The translations under genes were made by a program, and so were the position numbers. The notes beneath the pieces were generated by a model. It saw nothing but the letters and a program-made list of their open reading frames with translations. It did no database searches and was not told the DNA's origin. Of a DNA stretch of 64,000 bases, positions 1 through 12,900 are shown one piece after another. This DNA is from Zygaena filipendulae (taxonomy: Eukaryota > Arthropoda > Insecta > Lepidoptera > Zygaenidae): the NCBI GenBank assembly GCA_907165275.2, contig OU015666.1, positions 8,338,001-8,402,000 on the forward strand, given 5' to 3'. Within the stretch, counting starts at the first letter, position 1. Each line of letters starts with the position of its first letter.

Positions 1-3000
1 TCTGCTCACCGGGTACAATCGTATGCAAGTCATGAAAGTTGATTATTATTCACCCAGCTCATGTGTTTAAGGGGGTTCAAATACCAAATTTATATAACTT
101 TGATCCCCTTAAGTTAAAATTAATTTTTAAAGCGGTACAATCCTCTTACTATCGGGTACAATCGTATGCAAGTCATAAAACTTAAAAAATATTCACCATG
201 TTCATTTGGTTAAGATGGTTTAGTACCAAATTTTCGTTGCTTTGTAACTTTGATCCCCTTAAGTAAAAATTAGTTTTAAAAGCGGTACAATCCTCTACTC
301 ACGGGGTACAATCGTATGCAAGTCATAAAAGTTGATTACTATTCACCCAGCTGATGTGTTTAAGGGGGTTCAAATACCAAATTTTCACCAAATTTTCGTA
401 GTTCTATAACTTTGATCCCCTTAAGTAAAAATTAATTTTTAAAGCGGTACAATCCTCTACCTATCGGGTACAATCGTATGCAAGTCATACAAGTTAAAAA
501 GTATTCACCATGTTCATGTGGTTAAGGGGGTTTAGTACCAAATTTTCGTTGCTTTGTAACTTTGATCGCCTTAAGTAAAAATTAGTTTTAAAAGCGGTAC
601 AATCCTCTGCTCACCGGGTACAATCGTATGCAAGTCATAAAAGTTGATTATTATTCACCCAGCTCATGCGTTTAAGGGGGTTCAAATACCAAATTTTCAC
701 CAAATTTTCGTAGTTCTATAACTTTGATCCCCTTAAGTTAAAATTAATTTTTAAAGCGGTACAATCCTCTAACTATCGGGTACAATCGTATGCAAGTCAT
801 AAAACTTAAAAAGTATTCACCATGTTCATGTGGTTAAGGGGGTTTAGTACCAAATTTTCGTTGCTTTGTAACTTTGATCCCCTTAAGTAAAAATTAGTTT
901 TAAAAGCGGTACAATCCTTTACTCACCGGGTACAATCGTATGCAAGTCATAAAAGTTGATTACTATTCACCCAGCTCATGTGTTTAAAGGGGGTTCAAAT
1001 ACCAAATTTATATAACTTTGATCCCCTTAAGTTAAAATTAATTTTTAAAGCGGTACAATCCTCTTACTATCGGGTACAATCGTATGCAAGTCATAAAACT
1101 TAAAAAATATTCACCATGTTCATTTGGTTAAGGGGGTTTAGTACCAAATTTTCGTTGCTTCGTAACTTTGATCCCCTTAAGTAAAAATTAGTTTTAAAAG
1201 CGGTACAATCCTCTACTTACGGGGTACAATCGTATGCAAGTCATAAAAGTTGATTACTATTCACCCAGCTCATGTGTTTAAGGGGGTTCAAATACCAAAT
1301 TTTCACCAAATTTTCGTAGTTCTATAACTTTGATCCCCTTAAGTAAAAATTAATTTTTAAAGCGGTACAATCCTCTACCTATCGGGTGCAATCGTATGCA
1401 AGTCATAAAACTTAAAAAGTATTCACCATGTTCATGTGGTTAAGGGGGTTTAGTACCAAATTTTCGTTGCTTCGTAACTTTGATCCCCTTAATTAAAAAT
1501 TAGTTTTATAAGCGGTACAATCCTCTACTCACCGGGTACAATCGTATGCAAGTCATAAAAGTTGATTATTATTCACCCAGCTCATGTGTTTAAGGGGGTT
1601 CAAATACCAAATTTTCACCAAATTTTCGTAGTTCTATAACTTTGATCCCCTTAAGTTAAAATTAATTTTTAAAGCGGTACAATCGTCTACCTATCGGGTA
1701 CAATCGTATGGAAGTCATACAAGTTAAAAAGTATTCACCATGTTCATGTGGTTAAGGGGGTTTAGTACCAAATTTTCGTTGCTTCGTAACTTTGATCCCC
1801 TTAAGTAAAAATTAGTTTTAAAAGCGCTACAATCCTCTACTCACCGGGTGCAATCGTATGCAAGTCATAAAAGTTGATTATTATTCACCCAGCTCATGTG
1901 TTTAAGGGGGTTCAAATACCAAATTTTCACCAAATTTTCGTAGTTCTATAACTTTGATCCCCTTAAGTTAAAATTAATTTTTAAAGCGGTACAATCCTCT
2001 AACTATCGGGTACAATCGTATGCAAGTCATAAAACTTAAAAAGTATTCACCATGTTCATGTGGTTAAGGGGGTTTAGTACCAAATTTTCGTTGCTTTGTA
2101 ACTTTGATCCCCTTAAGTAAAAATTAGTTTTAAAAGCGGTACAATCCTCTACTCACCGGGTACAATCGTATGCAAGTCATAAAAGTTGATTACTATTCAC
2201 CCAGCTCATGTGTTTAAAGGGGGTTCAAATATCAAATTTTCACCAAATTTTCGTAGTTCTATAACTTTGATCCCCTTAAGTTAAAATTAATTTTTAAAGC
2301 GGTACAATCCTCTTACTATCGGGTACAATCGTATGCAAGTCATAAAACTTAAAAAATATTCACCATGTTCATTTGGTTAATGGGGTTTAGTACCAAATTT
2401 TCGTTGCTTTGTAACTTTGATATCCTTAAGTAAAAATTAGTTTTAAAAGCGGTACAATCCTCTACTCACGGGGTACAATCGTATGCAAGTCATAAAAGTT
2501 GATTACTATTCACCCAGCTCATGTGTTTAAGGGGGTTCAAATACCAAATTTTCACCAAATTTTCGTAGTTCCATAACTTTGATCCCCTTAAGTAAAAATT
2601 AATTTTTAAAGCGGTACAATCCTCTACCTATCGGGTACAATCGTATGCAAGTCATACAAGTTAAAAAGTATTCACCATGTTCATGTGGTTAAGGGGGTTT
2701 AGTACCGAATTTTCGTTGCTTTGTAACTTTGATCCCCTTAAGTAAAAATTAGTTTTAAAAGCGGTACAATCCTCTACTCACCGGGTAAAATCGTATGCAA
2801 GTCATAAAAGTTGATTACTATTCACCCAGCTCATGTGTTTAAGGGGGGTTCAAATACCAAATTTTCACCAAATTTTCGTAGTTCTATAACTTTGATCCCC
2901 TTAAGTTAAAATTAATTTTTAAAGCGGTACAATCCTCTTACTATCGGGTACAATCGTATGCAAGTCATAAAACTTAAAAAATATTCACCATGTTCATTTG

Positions 3001-3440
3001 GTTAAGGGGGTTTAGTACCAAATTTTCGTTGCTTCGTAACTTTGATCCCCTTAAGTAAAAATTAGTTTTAAAAGCGGTACAATCCTCTACTCACCGGGTA
3101 CAATCGTATGCAAGTCATAGAAGTTGATTACTATTCACCCAGCTCATGTGTTTAAGGGGGTTCAAATACCAAATTTTCACCAAATTTTCGTAGTTCTATA
3201 ACTTTGATCCCCTTAAGTTAAAATTAATTTTTAAAGCGGTACAATCCTCTAACTATCGGGTACAATCGTATGCAAGTCATAAAAGTTGATTACTATTCAC
3301 CCAGCTCATGTGTTTAAGGGGGTTCAAATACCAAATTTTCACCAAATTTTCGTAGTTCTATAATTTTGATCCCCTTAAGTAAAAATAATTTTTTAAAGCG
3401 GTACAATCCTCTACTCACCCGGTACAATCGTATGCAAATC
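1..3440. repeat. Satellite array, alternating 162/150 bp monomers (312 bp higher-order unit)
   Basis: The block with core GTATGCAAGTCAT recurs at 21, 164, 314, 476, 626, 788, 938, 1082, 1232 and 1394 and so on to 3430. Spacings are 150 bp alternating with 162 bp, or 143-144 bp where a 19 bp piece is missing. The A monomer has CACCCAGCTCATGTG and a doubled CCAAATTTTC; the B monomer has CACCATGTTCATGTGG. Both carry GGTACAATCCTCT before GGGTACAATCG, and a TTAAGGGG / CCCCTTAA inverted pair. Near 3268-3430 two A monomers follow each other. There is no open frame. The array appears to lie in the last dynein intron or just beyond the gene. Seen directly; no family name assigned. Confidence 0.95.
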
Positions 3441-4400
3441 ATAAAAGTTGATTACTATTCACCCTGTTCATGTTGTTAAGGGGACTTAGTATCAAAGTTT
3501 TCGGACTCCGGTAACTTTGACCCCCTTAAATTGCAAAAGATTTAAAAAACGTTGCAATCCAGCACAAACTGGGTACAATCCTTTGCAATTCATTATTATT
3601 ATTTTTTGTAAAAAAAAATTTTTCGGAGTCATGTTGCCTTGACCTCCTTAAGTAAAAATTCATTTTAAAAGCGGTACAATCCTCTACTCACCGGGTACAA
3701 TCGTATGCAAGTCATAAAAGTTGATTACTATTCACCCTGTTCATGTTGTTAAGGGGACTTAGTTTTAAAATTTTCGGAGTCCGGTAACTTTGACCCCCTT
3801 AAAAAACAAAAGATTTAAAAAACGGTGCAATCCAGGAAAAACTGGGTACAATCCTTTGCAATTCATTATTATTATTTTTTGTAAAAAAAAATTTTTCGGA
3901 GTCATGTTACCTTGACCCCCTTAAGTAAAAATTAGTTTTAAAAGCGGTACAATCCTCTACTCACCGGGTACAATCGTATGCAAGTCATAAAAGTTGATTA
4001 CTATTCACCCTGTTCATTTTGTTAAGGGGACTTAGTTTTAAAATTTTCGGAGTCCGGTAACTTTGACCCCCTTAAAAAACAAAAGATTTAAAAAACGGTA
4101 CAATCCAGCACAAGCCGGGTACAATCCTTTGCAATTCATTATTATTATTTTTTGTAAAAAAAAAATTTTCGGAGTCATGTTGCCTTGACCCCCTTAAGTA
4201 AAAATTAGTTTTAAAAGCGGTACAATCCTCTACTCACCGGGTACAATCGTATGCAAGTCATAAAAGTTGATTACTATTCACCCTGTTCATGTTGTTAAGG
4301 GGACTTAGTTCAAAATTTTCGGAGCCCGGTAACTTTGACCCCCTTAAGGTACAAACGATTTTAAAAACGGTACAATCCGGTACAAACCGGGTACAATCCT
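3441..4400. repeat. Satellite array, variant 273 bp repeat unit
   Basis: The same GTATGCAAGTCAT block recurs at 3430, 3703, 3976 and 4249, an exact 273 bp period. Each unit is half A-like monomer with CACCCTGTTCATG, and half a new segment with GGGTACAATCCTTTGCAATTCATT, a TTATTATTATT run and TTTTTCGGAGTCATGTT. GGTACAATC and the AAGGGG / CCCCTTAA pair persist. This block is contiguous with the dimer array and looks like a diverged higher-order form. The sequence loses repeat character after about 4400. Confidence 0.92.
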
Positions 4401-4679
4401 ATGCAATTCATAAAAAACAATTATTTTGAAATCAGCTGCCAGGTTCACATAGGTTACACAAGGTACCTACTTTTTAGATCGAAATTCCCGCGGGAACACC
4501 GAAATTAACGCGGGTGAAACCGCGGCGAAAGTCTCAACCCGTTTTGAATTTAAACTTTACAAAGTTTTCATTCCACTGTCAGATATTGAATTTGAAACCA
4601 TTTATCATAGGCATCACTAATTTCCGGATAATCGAACGTTTACGAGGGTTGGTGAGTTGCCCACAACGTAGGTACTTAC
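4401..4679. other. Intron sequence between satellite and last visible dynein exon
   Basis: Contains a short fragment of the common interspersed repeat (GAAATTCCCGCGGGAAC near 4480) and otherwise nothing recognised. No acceptor plus coding stretch resembling the dynein C-terminal end was found here, so the final exon is not in this gap. Confidence 0.6.
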
Positions 4680-7600
4680 CTGTAACTTGAGCTTGTGGAA
4701 CTCAATAGGTATGATGTACATGATGGGCAGCTCCGTGACCAGCACCTTGGGGTGCGAGCGTCGCAGGCAGCCGTCCTCGACGTCCCAGCGCGCACCCTCC
4801 AAGTACAGACCGCGCACGTAGCAACCCTGCCCACCCGAATAAAATAAAAATATTCGGATCCGTCGCACAGCTCGCTCAGACTCTAGCGCGAAGTGTGTTC
4901 ACACAACACAATCGTATCGAGTCTATTATTATCAAATAATACAGTTAAGATTGGTGGACAAAGAAACAAGAAACTAGCTCTTCGTGCTAGAAAATAATCA
5001 AAGACTAGAACCGCAATTTAGGCGGAACGCAAACGACCGTTTATTGCGAAGGAAGCACTTTTCGAATATTTCCTCTGTGCAAATCCACAATACTAATTTC
5101 AAAACTGAGTTTTGTGTTTAAGAACTAAAACAAACTTTAACTACATGTATTATATTATCTGTGATACAGTTTTGTGTACAAAATTCACCTTTCAACCCCG
5201 ACACTAGCTTACATTCAAATTAATTTGAGTTGATGTCCCCTTCTATAGATCGGTATCTGTTCTCTGTGGTTAAAACAATAAATGTCAAAAAAGTGGTCAC
5301 CGTAACGGGTCGCTCCTCGATTTCGTCCTGCGATATCCACTTGGTGACTCGCGTGAACTGCGTGGAGCGGTCCAGCGGCCACGTGTACAGCCGGCACGCG
5401 ATCTGAATGTGCGCGATCAGGTACGACTCGGGGATGTGCAACCCCGATAGCCAGATCACCACCGGCTCCTCCACCGTTGCCTGTGTGCAAAAAAGAGGCC
5501 AACGTCACGCAGTGTTCCCAGGCGGTCACCCATCCAAGTACTGATTGCGCCCGACGTTGCTTAACTTCGGTGATCGGACGAGAACCGGTGTATTCAACGT
5601 AGTATAGACGTTGGCGAAGATGAAGTCATGTTATACGTTCCAATACTTCCAATCATTTGCAATTATTGTGTATTTATATTGTAAAAATGTACAAAAAGCC
5701 AACGTCACGCAGTGTTCCCAGGCGGTCACCCATCCAAGTACTGACTGCGCCCGACGTTGCTTAACTTCGGTGATCGGACGAGAACCGGTGTATTCAACGT
5801 AGTATGGACGTTGGCGATGATGAGGTCGTATTATACGTTCGAATCATTTGCAATTATTGTGTATATTGTAAAAATGTACAAAAAGCCAACGTCACGCAGT
5901 GTTCCCAGGCGGTCACCCATCCAAGTACTGACTGCGCCCGACGTTGCTTAACTTCGGTGATCGGACGAGAACCGGTGTATTCAACGTAGTATAGACGTTG
6001 GCGAAGATGAAGTCATGTTATACGTTCCAATACTTCCAATCATTTGCAATTATTGTGTATATTATATTGTAAAAATGTACAAAAAGCCAACGTCACGCAG
6101 TGTTCCCAGGCGGTCACCCATCCAAGTACTGACTGCGCCCGACGTTGCTTAACTTCGGTGATCGGACGAGAACCGGTGTATTCAACGTAGTATGGACGTT
6201 GGCGATGATGAAGTCGTATTATACGTTCCAATCATTTGCAATTATTGTGTATATTGTAAATATTTACAAAAAGCCATCGTCACGCAGTGTTCTCAGGCGG
6301 TCACCCATCCAAGTACATTTACAAAAAAGGTAACAACGCCTACATCACAATGACCTTGGTCTAGGCATTAAAGTATTGTAAAGTAAACTTCATCGTGTTT
6401 GCCTTAGAGTATTTAAAATGGAGATAACTGATAGACGACCGTGATCTCCCCATAATATTATAAGCGATCATCCGCCATTAGTATACGGGTGAATAAATAT
6501 GTGGGTATTATCCCGTAAAGAAGAAGGTACATACTATATGACTGTCAGCCGCGAGTCGTGACTGTCTTATATACCTACCTAGGTGGTTTCTCTCTGTTCA
6601 GCTCTGTTAGTATTATAGAATACATAATATATCACCCAATCGGTGTATTGCTTGGTGCGCGCGATGAAGTGGTCCATCCACCCGCCGAGCCCCTTGCAGG
6701 TGGCGGGCGCGAGGCTGCGCCACACCAGCGGCAGCTGCCCGTTGAACAGGCTGTACGACACGTTGTCCAGCACCGCGTCCATGCCGATCTCGCCGGCCAG
6801 CGCCTTGCGCAGCAGCGACAGCGTGCCGCGCATGCGCGCGATCAGACGGTTGAATCTGGAACGTGCACTCAGTAGGTACCATAGGCGGGAACTCGAAAGG
6901 GGGGAGGCGGGATTCTGACGAAAACTTAAACAGAAATTCAGAAATATGACAGAAAAATTTAATTTTTACTTCGTTTTGCACTTAAGTGTATCGCGGTTAA
7001 TGTTGTGTAGGTACCTAAATATGATGGCATTTGATTTACAAGCTGTTCCCCGCGGTTTCGCCCTAGTTATGAGTTCTCGCGGGAATTCCAGGATAAAAAG
7101 TATGTCCATGACCTTCTCTGTACCCCTGAAAAGTGACAACGTAACTAGGTATATGCAAAATTTCATGGTGATCGGCTGATCGAGTCGTTAAAGAGTAAAA
7201 GCGTAACAAACAGACAAACAATCAAACTTACATTCGCATTTATAATTAATAGTGGATAATTATTTATTTATTTATTAATTTTTACACCCCTGGACCTTTA
7301 TTGCCTAGGGCTCAGTTACCTCTCTAGCTCCTGCAGCAGCACGACGAGCGTGGGCGTGATGTTCATCTCGAACTGCTTGCGCACGCGCCAGATCTCGTAG
7401 AGCGCGGGCAGCTTGCTCAGCACGTCCACCGCGATCGTGTCGATGAAGTCCTCGCGGCTCATCGCGCCGCCGCCCTCGCCTGTAACGTTGCGCACGCGCG
7501 GCGGGTTAACGTGTGTTGGGACTTGGGAGGGGTTCTTAGACCTCCGGCTAGCTCTTATTTTTAGTCTATAACGAGTCTTACAGGAGAAATAGATGATTTA

Positions 7601-9922
7601 TTATGATTATAATTCACAGAGAAAATAACAAGAGGAAACAATAATAATTATCTAATGTCTAGCGTTCGAAATTTGACCAAAGAGTAATTTAGACCAATAC
7701 GTAATTTTGAATACTTATAAAAATAAAGTCAAAGTGGTATGCAAAAAAAAAGATAAAAGTAGATAACAATAAAAATGAGGCGGGATATCATAATGAGTGG
7801 CATACAGCCATGCGTACCTACAGCCGTCTCGTTACACGTGCACCGCAGCACACGTTATGGCGGGAAGTCGGGTACTAACTAAATAAAGGCCCATATTATT
7901 TCATGGTGCCTTTGTTTTGACCTTTTAAACTGCCACGGCCAGTACACGATCTTCCGCTTTCCTCATCCAGCCACTACCAGCGACCTTCCTCAGGTCATCG
8001 GTTACATACATACCTAATTATACAATTTTCCATTCTAAGTTTGAGTATGTAGGAATAAACAACACTATAAAATGCAATAGATACTCACTATCAATAACTT
8101 CCTTTAATACGGCAGCTTGTAATTAAATTAAAAACTATTTAATAACACAAAGTTACGAAAATCATGACTTAAATAAAAGAGCTAGCTAATACTAGATCAG
8201 AAAGTGTTACTACCAACTATTATAAGCATTGTTTCAAAATAAAGTACATTATGAATAGGTAGGTATCAAAATAGTTTACTCAAAAGTCAAGACCAAAGAG
8301 GGGCTACACTGGTTTTGCACACAGTCGCGGAGCATGGTAGGCGCGACACTGGGGTGACCAGTATAGTGTAAAGTGTAATGTAAGGTAGGTAATGTTTACT
8401 GGTCTGCGGCTGCAGTTCGATGAGGTGTCCCCACATCTCGCGCACCGCCTGGCTGAAGTAGCCGATCTCCGCGTTGGGGTGCAGCCCGAACACCTCCGGC
8501 GTGTTCGCCAGCGGCAGCACCGTGTCGATGTACTCTGAGGGCCGAGTGTAGCGACAGATAAATGCATATCGATATACTGTCACAGGAGCATTGTCATTAT
8601 ATAGTTGTCAGTATATTGTTATTTAGCCTTTAGGTGCGTGCCGTTTAAAGGAATAGACGTAACTATTCCAGTGGATATTCCAGTAATAGGACCTAACGCA
8701 CCTAAAGGTTATTTTCGTCAAGTTTAACAAGCCGGCGGAAAGTGCAAGCTGCGCGGAGTGTAATGGGGAGCGTAAAACCGTAATTAGGAGCGTAAAACAG
8801 TGATTGAGAGCGTGATATAAGCGGCGACGGGCTGCTTTAACGTCACGCAAAAATACGCTCAATCGGCGTCGATTTGCTGAAGGATCAGATTAGGAGCAAA
8901 AAGCTCGAGCACTTTTTAGGCATCACAAAAACGTATTGCTTTAAAATAAAAAGGCCGACGCGCATCAAGTGTCAGTTTAAGCGAGGAAACGCCTGAAATC
9001 AGTAGGTACTTAAAATACGTCCTTATACGCTTCTTTAATTCATTGACATCGAAAAAGGGCACGAGCATTTTCTGCGGTAATCCTTGCCCCGTTTGCGGAA
9101 TCCAGTAAGTACACATTTAAGGGGTGATAGATCCGCGATCGATAGCCAACCTATATACTCGTCGCGCTCTCCCTCCGGCGGGATGACGTAGTCGTAGACG
9201 GCGTCGTGGTAGAAGTGGAACGGCTGGAACTTGTCGAACAGGAACTCGCCCATGTACTCCTCCATGTAGGTGCGCACTACGCGCCGGTCGAAGTCGTCGA
9301 TCACGCGCCCGCCGTACATCACCTGCCCCCACACCGCAGTGGGTGGAAGTTGGATTTGAAACAATTAAGTAGGACAATATGGGCGGGACAGATAGATGCG
9401 TTGCGTGCATTTGCTGGCGTCCCAAATGTATTTTCCTACAATGGTCCACGCACAGTCAACTTCGAAAAAGTCGATCACCAAATAACGTTATCCTTATAAA
9501 CTTTAATGCGCTTTATCTCTGTATATTTTAATTTATTTGAAAAAGCAAAAATTACGTGTCTATTGTTTTTTTATTTTCTAACTGACGGACTAATTAGAAT
9601 TTTTATTTTCAAAAGTAGTCCACATCCCCATTGTCAACATCGCTATAACCTTTAGGCGCTCTGTTACGTTGCGGCGGGGCGTGGGGAGGCACGAAGTCGG
9701 CAGAGCGCGAGGTGTCTTTACGAAAGTCTTTCACTCTGTGCTGTGGGTGACAGCTGCACGTACCTCCCCGAAGAGGTACTTGAGCGTGGCCCAGGGGATG
9801 GGCCCGTTCACTGCAGCGCAACGCTCCAGGTAGCACTGCAGGATCTGCATGCACACCATGAAGTCGCTCTCGCTAAAGTCGTAAGCTATGTTCCAGCCGA
9901 TCTTGTCGTACTTGCGCCTCTC
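4680..9922 (-). CDS. DNAH10: DNAH10 exons 59-65: C-terminal domain (last exon missing)
   Basis: Exons 9764-9922, 9151-9322, 8400-8534, 7320-7479, 6636-6855, 5301-5480 and 4680-4826 encode visible residues 3171-3562. Landmarks are [98 protein letters not shown] and [16 protein letters not shown]. Exon 65 ends CAG|GTAAGTACC, so at least one more exon follows. Family members continue for roughly 45 residues after this point. That sequence was not found at 1-4679 on this strand and must lie left of the window. A 5S rRNA gene ends 17 nt upstream of the exon 64 acceptor boundary. Confidence 0.94.
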
Positions 9923-12900
9923 CTTCGTGCAAAATGAGTTAAATCAGATAAGTTTAAAAGGGCTTCAATCGATTGAAATAACGCTTGTCTCTTAAAAAAA
10001 TTATTATATCTCTAAGATACTGTCTCCTATATTCCACGTACACTAATATATCTAACGTTTAAAGAGGTAAAGTACGTATATGTCAAAAAAAAGACAAAAA
10101 CCGCACCGCACACCAAAACACCTTTGACTACTTTTAGTTGTGAAGTAGCTTCAGAAGTATTATCAAAAAACCATAAAACAACAGTATTTCTGGTATTTTT
10201 GCAGTTGGTTTAAAAATTACAAAGCTATGTCTCTATATAGCTATCATAATGATGCCCAAAAATCTTCTAGTTTATTAGTTGTCACCATGTTGTCACCATG
10301 TTGTCACCACCCCCTTCCCTCACTTTAGACCGACCTGAACCACCGCGTGGAAGAATGCGAGCACGTAGACGAGCTTCTTGAACTGCGGGTGCGGGCACTC
10401 CTCGAGCGAGTGCGCGCGCATTTTGAAGTATGTGTTGCGCAAATTCAGCTTCAGACCGTTGGGCGGCTCCGTCACCACTGGGAGTGCGAGGATTTGATTA
10501 TTGAAAGTTTTTTGAGAATAATTGCAACCGGATCGGCGAAGTAATAACCATGCCTCCACTATTGTATTGTATTATTTATTCATAAATTCATTTACATGTC
10601 AAATTAAATTATAAGTATACAAAATATAAGACTAATCTTATATCTAAAGTTAGCTATATATGTGAATATAGATTAATTTATAATTAGACCAGCAGCCATG
10701 TTTTATATTTGACTATTTATGTTGCCAAGACTACGCTAATCCAGAGGTTCCGGATCCCGTTCCTGGTTGGGGTAGACTAAGAGAGGATCAACACAAGGCT
10801 CCGCTTTTCAGAGTACGCGTGTTTTCATATCTCTACTTAGTATTTAAACCACATTTGCTTGGTTTCCACGGCCCAAACTTACGTTATAGCTGTCTTATTA
10901 TTCATATTCTTCCTACCAAAACCGCCTCTAAGTTTTTTTATGTATTTATCTCGCTAAGCGAAATAAAACTGTTCTAGAGAAATAAATCTCTTTGATCGTA
11001 TTATTATGATTCATTGTAGGTCATACCCTTGAGTGAACGCTGCAGTATTCCGATGGGGAAGGTGGGCGTGGGGTCAGTGGTGAGCCACAGCCGGTACTCG
11101 GGGTGCGGCTTGGTCATCATCTCCAGTTGCTTCTCCAGCTCGCGCAGAAACGAAACCAGGAGGTGACAGTTCTGCAGGATCAGCCACTGCCCATGCTGGA
11201 TCGCGCCTTCCAGCAGCGCCAGCGCCGCCTGCACCACACACACCACACACATTAGAGCAAAAAATATTACCTAATATCACCACCTAAAGAAGCGATACTA
11301 TCCGCCCCAGCCAGATAAGTAGCAGCGAGCCTAGAGGTGATTGCGATGTAGGCTGTTACTATTGTGTGTGTGCTGCACGATATCAGCTTGAATATTGATA
11401 TAGTGACTATATTAATATTACGTATTTTTCTGTTAAGACTTAAAAGCACCACCAAGCGCACTTTCTGCAAATCTGGAAGGTTGACTGGCAGAGAATGTCA
11501 CGTTGGGATTAAGTCCGCCTTTTGTACCATTTTGTGCAAAAAGTTTAAATAAATAAAAAACAATTTGGAACTCTCTCTCCGCCGCGTGCCGTGCCCTGCG
11601 CTCCGTCGCGAGTCCTACGCGCCAAACGCACACACCCTGCACGTGTGCACACAAGCCGCCCGCCTGCAGTAGAAGTGGTTAAATCGGCTCACTTGTATGG
11701 AGTGCCGTGGCAGAGCTTTGAGCATAGAGTAGACACAAAACCAGTTTTGATAAGAAACTGAGTTCGAGAAGCACATATTTCTACAGACTGCATTAAACTC
11801 ACCCCTTCTTGTCCCTGTCCTAGTGAGAGATATTTGAACTTCCCGCCGCCGAAGCCGCACTTGTCGGCCAGCTTCATCAGGTCCGCCGTGGGGTCGGAGC
11901 CGGGGCTCAGGATGAACACCACGGGGGTGAACGGTGTCGTTTGCTCGTATATCATGTCCAAACTGGAAATAATATTTTCAGAAAATAAAATGTAGAAGCC
12001 AATATCACGCAGTGTTCCCAGGCGGTCACCCATCCAAGTACAGATTGTGCCTGACGTTACTTAACTTAAAGTCGTAACTCGTAACGAATTTATACGTTCA
12101 GATCATTTGCAATAAATTATTGTGTATGCAAAGATATGCAAAAAGCCAACGTCACGCAGTGTTCCCAGGCGGTCACCCATCCAAGTACTGACTGCGCCCG
12201 ACGTTGCTTAACTTCGGTGATCGGACGAGAACCGGTGTATTCAACGTAGTATGGACGTTGGCGATGATGAGGTCGTATTTCACGTTCCTATCATATTTTG
12301 TAGTTAAGTAGAATGTGTGTGTATATTATATTATGTGCGTGTGAATGTGTGTGTGTGCGCGTGTTTGTGCTCGCCTGATCTGCGGTGGCGTGATGTACTC
12401 CTCGCCCATGGTGACGGTGATGTAGTCGGTGATGGCGCGGTAGATGCGGTCCACGCGGAAGCAGCGCAGCATCATGAGGAACTCGAATGGCTGCAGCCGG
12501 TCGCGGTACCCGTCCGGCACCTCCGTCGATTCGGGCGTGTCGCTGTCGAACCACTGCACACACGACACACACACGACCATAGAAAATAGTAATTGTATAA
12601 AAAATGTAGACTTAGCGAGTCTGTATATTGGAAATGAAATCGTCGGAGGGAACCCACACACACAATAAAAAGTACTCAAAGGAATCCATTAATGCAGATA
12701 AAAATTGCAGACAACAGCTGCTCTATAGTCTAAACATTTAAAAGCACCGCCCATTGAAATCTCGACCTTGCACAGTATGCATAAAGTTGAAATTACAATA
12801 AGTAGATTTTTTCTTCATAATAAGACTGTAAGATAGTGGAAGGGCCTTAGTGAAAATATAGGTATGGAATCGTGTCACCTCTTGCCAAATGTCGAGTCCC

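Noticed and set aside
1..4400. CRISPR-like array of regular repeats
   Set aside because: Monomers are 150-162 bp and nearly identical throughout, with no short repeat plus unique spacers and no cas genes. This is eukaryotic satellite DNA.
4401..4679. Final dynein exon hidden next to the satellite
   Set aside because: No acceptor followed by the expected C-terminal coding sequence was found in any frame on the minus strand.
5611..6333. Several 60-65 codon plus-strand open frames in tandem
   Set aside because: They are the complement of tandem 5S rRNA genes, which explains their identical protein sequences.
6558..6918. Open frames of 90-120 codons opposite dynein exon 63
   Set aside because: GC-rich exons are often open on all frames. 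The conserved dynein frame with splice sites is the real one. The same applies opposite exons 35, 39, 46 and 65.
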